Shown here in pieces: positions 14,451-17,472 of a DNA stretch of 17,472 nucleotides. Source of the DNA: an uncultured Bacteroides sp. (lineage in GTDB: Bacteria > Bacteroidota > Bacteroidia > Bacteroidales > Bacteroidaceae); NCBI GenBank assembly GCA_900755095.1, contig CAAEFE010000057.1:1-17472 (forward strand), in the 5' to 3' direction. The position numbers and the translations under genes were made by a program. Within the stretch, counting starts at the first letter, position 1. Every line of letters begins with the position of its first letter. Under the pieces are notes generated by a model, which saw only the letters and a list, made by a program, of their open reading frames with translations, was not told the origin of the DNA and ran no database searches.

Positions 14451-14846
14451 CTAAATAATAATATGCCTTAAAGTAAATACATAATATTCACTTGCAGGCT
14501 GGCAATAATAGGAAGTTGTAGTATTATAAATCCTTCCCCAATGCTGTGACAGCGAGTTATCACGGTCTGCACAACATTGCAGCACATTTCTCAGAGAAGA
14601 GAAGTATTCACCGATTTGCACACGTTGGATGCGTGTCACCGATATCTGATGGCTTTGCAAATTAGTTAATTCAGCCACAGGAAGATAAGGAGATTCTGGA
14701 GCATTAATCTGCCCCTGCGGTTTCATAGAATATGTAACAGCATGCTCTGGTTGTTCCACCTGCTTTTCAGTGAAAACATTGCCTGCGACCCCATGAAGGG
14801 CAACTGCCAGCAACAGAAACAATATTACCTTTACAAATTTTGCCAT
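14451..14846 (-). CDS. Small exported hypothetical protein
   Basis: I do not recognise the function. The 131-residue product begins MAKFVKVILFLLLAVALHGVAG, a signal peptide with likely cleavage near residues 20-22. The mature protein of about 110 residues contains ISVTRIQRVQIGEYFSSLRNVLQCCADRDNSLSQHW, with an adjacent Cys pair and a third Cys near the end (TTSYYCQPASEYYV). An alternative ATG four codons upstream (14858) overlaps a promoter-like TATATTTG (14863 to 14856), so the 14846 start is preferred; an AGGAG lies only 3 bases before it, which is closer than usual. It is followed by the 13805-14344 gene about 105 bases downstream in the same direction. The translated sequence looks like a genuine small Bacteroides envelope protein, but I cannot give a family. 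Confidence 0.65.
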   Translation of the reverse strand: MAKFVKVILFLLLAVALHGVAGNVFTEKQVEQPEHAVTYSMKPQGQINAPESPYLPVAELTNLQSHQISVTRIQRVQIGEYFSSLRNVLQCCADRDNSLSQHWGRIYNTTTSYYCQPASEYYVFTLRHIII

Positions 14847-14855
14847 ATTCTCCTG

Positions 14856-14863
14856 CAAATATA
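14856..14863 (-). promoter_or_regulatory. Promoter-like -7 element before the small exported protein
   Basis: On the minus strand TATATTTG matches TAnnTTTG exactly. No good TTTG is seen 19-21 bases upstream (CTTTTC only). If used, transcription would start near 14849, almost at the ATG at 14846, giving a leaderless or nearly leaderless mRNA. Confidence 0.35.
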
Positions 14864-14937
14864 ACAGATAATTCTTACGAAAAGTTCATTCGGTAAATCT
14901 TTTAATGTATCTTAGTATAACTAAAATATAAAGATAC

Positions 14938-14969
14938 AAAAAAGGCTACCCGTGTGAGTAGCCTTTTTT
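14938..14969 (-). terminator. Intrinsic terminator of the ribosomal protein operon
   Basis: GGCTAC (14944-14949) and GTAGCC (14958-14963) enclose an 8-base loop; six A before and six T after extend the stem and supply a U-tract in both directions. It lies 25 bases past the rplQ stop, and its symmetry would also stop rightward transcription. Confidence 0.9.
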
Positions 14970-14993
14970 ATATGTATACGAATAACTTTAAAA

Positions 14994-15485
14994 TTATTCA
15001 GCTGATTCAGCTTTTGGTTCTTCAGTTGCAGGAGCTTCAACAGCAGCAGGAGCAGCAGCTTCAGCACTCTTCTTAGAACGACGAGTACGAGTAGCTTTCT
15101 TAGCAACTTTTTCTTTAGCCATGTTTTCATTGTAGTCAACCAACTCAATGAAACACATTTCTGCATTGTCACCTAAACGATTACCAGTCTTGATGATACG
15201 AGTATAACCACCCGGACGGTCAGCAATCTTAACCGAGATTTCTTTGAACAATTCTGTTACTGCAATCTTATCTTGCAGGTTGCTAAATACAACACGACGA
15301 GAATTCGTAGTATCTTCTTTAGACTTTGTAATCAAAGGCTCAACAAACTTCTTCAAAGCTTTTGCCTTTGCCACAGTCGTAGTGATTCTTTTGTGCTTGA
15401 TCAAGGAGCAAGCCATGTTAGATAACATAGCGCTTCTGTGAGAAGCAGTACGACCTAAATGATTGAATTTTTTATTATGTCTCAT
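14994..15485 (-). CDS. rplQ: 50S ribosomal protein L17 with C-terminal extension
   Basis: This 163-residue L17 binds 23S rRNA near the exit side of the large subunit. The first ~120 residues match the family: [24 protein letters not shown] at the start, then [37 protein letters not shown], and [30 protein letters not shown]. The E. coli protein ends near residue 127; here about 40 further residues form a low-complexity Lys/Arg then Ala/Glu tail ([16 protein letters not shown] to KAESAE), probably disordered, as is usual in Bacteroidales. It follows rpoA with only 3 bases between and is the last gene of the operon. Confidence 0.98.
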   Translation of the reverse strand: MRHNKKFNHLGRTASHRSAMLSNMACSLIKHKRITTTVAKAKALKKFVEPLITKSKEDTTNSRRVVFSNLQDKIAVTELFKEISVKIADRPGGYTRIIKTGNRLGDNAEMCFIELVDYNENMAKEKVAKKATRTRRSKKSAEAAAPAAVEAPATEEPKAESAE

Positions 15486-15488
15486 TTT

Positions 15489-16481
15489 TTATTCTTTATC
15501 TAATTTATATTTAGAAATGTCGGTTCCAAACGATAGATTCAGACTTTCCAGCAAATCATCAAGCTCGGTAAGCGATTTCTTTCCGAAGTTTCTGAACTTC
15601 AACAGGTCAGTTTTGTTGAATTGTACCAAGTCGCCGAGAGTTTCTACATCAGCAGCCTTCAAACAGTTGAGGGCACGAACTGACAAGTCCATATCAACAA
15701 GCTTAGTCTTCAACAGCTGACGCATATGCAATACTTCTTCGTCAAACTCTTCATTGCCATCAGTATCGTTACTTTCAAGCGTGATCTTCTCATCAGAGAA
15801 CAACATGAAGTGGTAGATCAGAATTTTTGCAGCTTCTTTCAGCGCTTCCTTCGGGTGTATAGAACCGTCGGTACTAATCTCAAGCACTAGCTTTTCGTAG
15901 TCAGTCTTCTGTTCTACACGGAAGTTTTCTACAGCATACTTGACATTACGTATCGGTGTATAAATAGAGTCGATTGGAATTACATTAACATCCGTGCAAT
16001 ACTCGCGATTCTCATCAGCAGGTACATAACCACGGCCTTTGTTAATTGTAATATCAATCTGCATAGTTGACTTAGAATCTAAATGACAAATAACTAATTC
16101 CGGATTTAACACTTCAAATCCAGTCAAATACTTACCTATGTCACCTGCTTTAAATTCACTGGAATTCTCGACAGTGATGCTCACTTTTTCGCTCTCGAAC
16201 TCTTCAACTACTTGCTTGAATCTCACTTGTTTCAGATTCAAGATAATGTTGGTAACATCCTCTTTTACTCCAGGTACACTAGAAAATTCATGCTCCACAC
16301 CATCTATTCTGATAGTAGTGATAGCAAAACCCTCTAATGAAGAGAGCAGGATACGGCGTAATGCATTACCTACGGTAATACCAAACCCCGGTTCCAACGG
16401 ACGAAATTCGAATTTACCGAATCTGGAGTCCGCCTCCAACATTAATACTTTATCAGGTTTTTGAAATGCTAATATCGCCAT
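15489..16481 (-). CDS. rpoA: DNA-directed RNA polymerase subunit alpha
   Basis: This 330-residue alpha subunit dimerises to seed assembly of RNA polymerase, and its C-terminal domain contacts upstream DNA and activators. The N-terminal domain (residues 1 to about 230) includes [26 protein letters not shown], the dimer and assembly helix. The C-terminal domain (about 265-320) contains [21 protein letters not shown] and [22 protein letters not shown], the helix-hairpin-helix fold. Length is normal. It sits between rpsD (11-base gap) and rplQ (3-base gap), the conserved bacterial alpha-operon order. Confidence 0.99.
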   Translation of the reverse strand: MAILAFQKPDKVLMLEADSRFGKFEFRPLEPGFGITVGNALRRILLSSLEGFAITTIRIDGVEHEFSSVPGVKEDVTNIILNLKQVRFKQVVEEFESEKVSITVENSSEFKAGDIGKYLTGFEVLNPELVICHLDSKSTMQIDITINKGRGYVPADENREYCTDVNVIPIDSIYTPIRNVKYAVENFRVEQKTDYEKLVLEISTDGSIHPKEALKEAAKILIYHFMLFSDEKITLESNDTDGNEEFDEEVLHMRQLLKTKLVDMDLSVRALNCLKAADVETLGDLVQFNKTDLLKFRNFGKKSLTELDDLLESLNLSFGTDISKYKLDKE

Positions 16482-16492
16482 GAAATTAATTA

Positions 16493-17098
16493 TTATTTAG
16501 AATACAATTCAACGATCAAATGTTCTTTAATGTTCTCAGGAATGTCTGCTCTTTCAGGTATGTGCAACATTTTACCAACCTTAGAAGCTTCGTCCCATTC
16601 CAACCAAGCATACTTGCTATGATTGAAACCTGCAAGAGAATTAGCAATTACTTCCAAAGATTTAGATCTTTCACGAACACCAATCAATTGTCCTGGTTTT
16701 ACTGCAAATGAAGGGATGTTTACCACTTCACCATCTACAGTAATGTGCTTGTGACTAACCAACTGACGAGCAGCAGCACGTGTAGGAGCAATTCCCAAAC
16801 GGAATACTACGTTGTCAAGACGGCCTTCCAGCAATTGAAGAAGCACCTCACCGGTAATACCTTTAGCGGTAGCGGCTTTTTCAAACAAATTGCGGAATTG
16901 TTTTTCTAAAACTCCATAGGTGTATTTAGCTTTCTGCTTTTCACGAAGTTGCACACCATATTCAGAAGTTTTTCTTTTTCTTGAATTACCATGTTGTCCG
17001 GGAGGATAGTTCTTCTTTGACAAAACTTTGTCAGCTCCAAAGATTCCTTCACCGAATTTACGGGCGATTCTCGATTTTGGTCCAGTATATCTAGCCAT
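16493..17098 (-). CDS. rpsD: 30S ribosomal protein S4
   Basis: This 201-residue primary assembly protein binds 16S rRNA and lies near the mRNA entry path. [18 protein letters not shown] opens the family sequence; [30 protein letters not shown] follows, and the S4 RNA-binding domain is at about 92-155 ([34 protein letters not shown]). There are no cysteines at all, so it is the zinc-free form. In E. coli S4 represses the alpha operon from a leader upstream of rpsM; whether it does so here is unknown. It starts 118 bases after rpsK, a long gap for this operon, and ends 11 bases before rpoA. Confidence 0.99.
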   Translation of the reverse strand: MARYTGPKSRIARKFGEGIFGADKVLSKKNYPPGQHGNSRKRKTSEYGVQLREKQKAKYTYGVLEKQFRNLFEKAATAKGITGEVLLQLLEGRLDNVVFRLGIAPTRAAARQLVSHKHITVDGEVVNIPSFAVKPGQLIGVRERSKSLEVIANSLAGFNHSKYAWLEWDEASKVGKMLHIPERADIPENIKEHLIVELYSK

Positions 17099-17149
17099 TT
17101 CTTTTAAATATTTAATTGTTTATTCATGAACTTAATTTGTTGCAGCCGC

Positions 17150-17176
17150 GATTACAGAGAGAAATTAAATGTAATC
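17150..17176 (-). repeat. Small hairpin in the rpsK-rpsD intercistronic gap
   Basis: GATTACA (17150-17156) and TGTAATC (17170-17176) are perfect 7-bp complements with a 13-base loop, in the middle of the 118-base gap upstream of rpsD. There is no U-tract. It may be a leader element or processing site for rpsD translation. Confidence 0.35.
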
Positions 17177-17216
17177 CAAAAACAAAATCAAGATCATTGT
17201 GTAAGTTAAAGGTAAA

Positions 17217-17472
17217 TTAAACTCTACGTCTTTTCGGAGGACGACAACCATTATGTGGAAGCGGAGTCACGTCAATGATTTCAGTAACTTCGATACCAGC
17301 ACCGTGGATAGTTCTAATAGCAGACTCACGTCCGTTACCTGGACCCTTCACATATGCTTTTACCTTTCTCAGGCCAAGATCGAATGCAATCTTTGCACAA
17401 TCCTGGGCAGCCATCTGCGCTGCATAAGGAGTATTCTTTTTAGAACCTCTAAATCCCATTTTACCAGCAGAT
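17217..17472 (-). CDS. rpsK: 30S ribosomal protein S11, C-terminal part (runs off the right edge)
   Basis: Reading leftward from the window edge, the visible peptide is [20 protein letters not shown] and onward, ending [14 protein letters not shown]. This is the C-terminal two thirds of S11, including [20 protein letters not shown] and the conserved basic tail. An ATG at 17459 is internal (the Met of GKMGFRG), not the start; the reading frame remains open to the edge and the true start lies outside. S11 forms part of the 30S platform. It precedes rpsD as in other bacterial alpha operons. Confidence 0.97.

Noticed and set aside
14921..15172. 83-codon Leu/Lys-rich minus-strand frame overlapping rplQ
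   Set aside because: Out-of-frame reading of the low-complexity L17 tail that also runs through the operon terminator.

Overview
The window reads as chromosomal DNA of a Bacteroides species (Bacteroidota, gut Bacteroides sensu stricto). Supporting signs are the protein sequences (L17 with an Ala/Glu/Lys-rich tail, cysteine-free S4, a long urocanase), A/T-rich leaders with few Shine-Dalgarno sites, and several matches to the Bacteroides promoter consensus (TTTG near -33, TAnnTTTG near -7). All clear genes are on the minus strand except one MutS-like gene. The species assignment is inference; no rRNA, tRNA, CRISPR array or complete insertion sequence is visible.

Layout. (1) 1-3227, minus: a tetR-tolC-adaptor-RND efflux operon. 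The RND pump enters at the left edge and only its first 33 codons are present. (2) 3228-3555: intergenic, with a promoter and an 11-bp dyad for the tetR operon, a 14-bp direct repeat, and a hairpin that probably ends the hut transcript. (3) 3556-9976, minus: a histidine-degradation operon in the order hutU, ftcD, hutI, fchA (cyclodeaminase), hutH. Histidine goes to urocanate, imidazolonepropionate and formimino-glutamate. The formimino group then passes to tetrahydrofolate and is converted to methenyl-THF plus ammonia, so the one-carbon unit is kept. FTCD, one bifunctional protein in vertebrates, is two genes here. (4) 10097-10744, minus: a secreted protein of unknown function. (5) About 10.75-11.8 kb: roughly 1 kb of apparent non-coding DNA between divergent genes, unusually rich in ordered structure. 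It holds a leftward terminator, a 23-bp perfect inverted repeat of terminator or MITE type, a four-unit array with an exact 22-bp period, and a cluster of TATTATCACC boxes. (6) 11800-13614, plus: a MutS-like ATPase with four predicted transmembrane segments and no mismatch-recognition domain. (7) 13805-14846, minus: two small envelope proteins of unknown function. (8) 14938-17472, minus: the end of the main ribosomal-protein/alpha operon (rpsK partial, rpsD, rpoA, rplQ) closed by a strong intrinsic terminator.

Most of the coding content is familiar. The parts that deserve a second look are the structured 1-kb divergent region, the membrane MutS-like protein it precedes, the leftward terminator lying inside that gene's last codons, and the urocanase, which lacks the classical cysteine signature.
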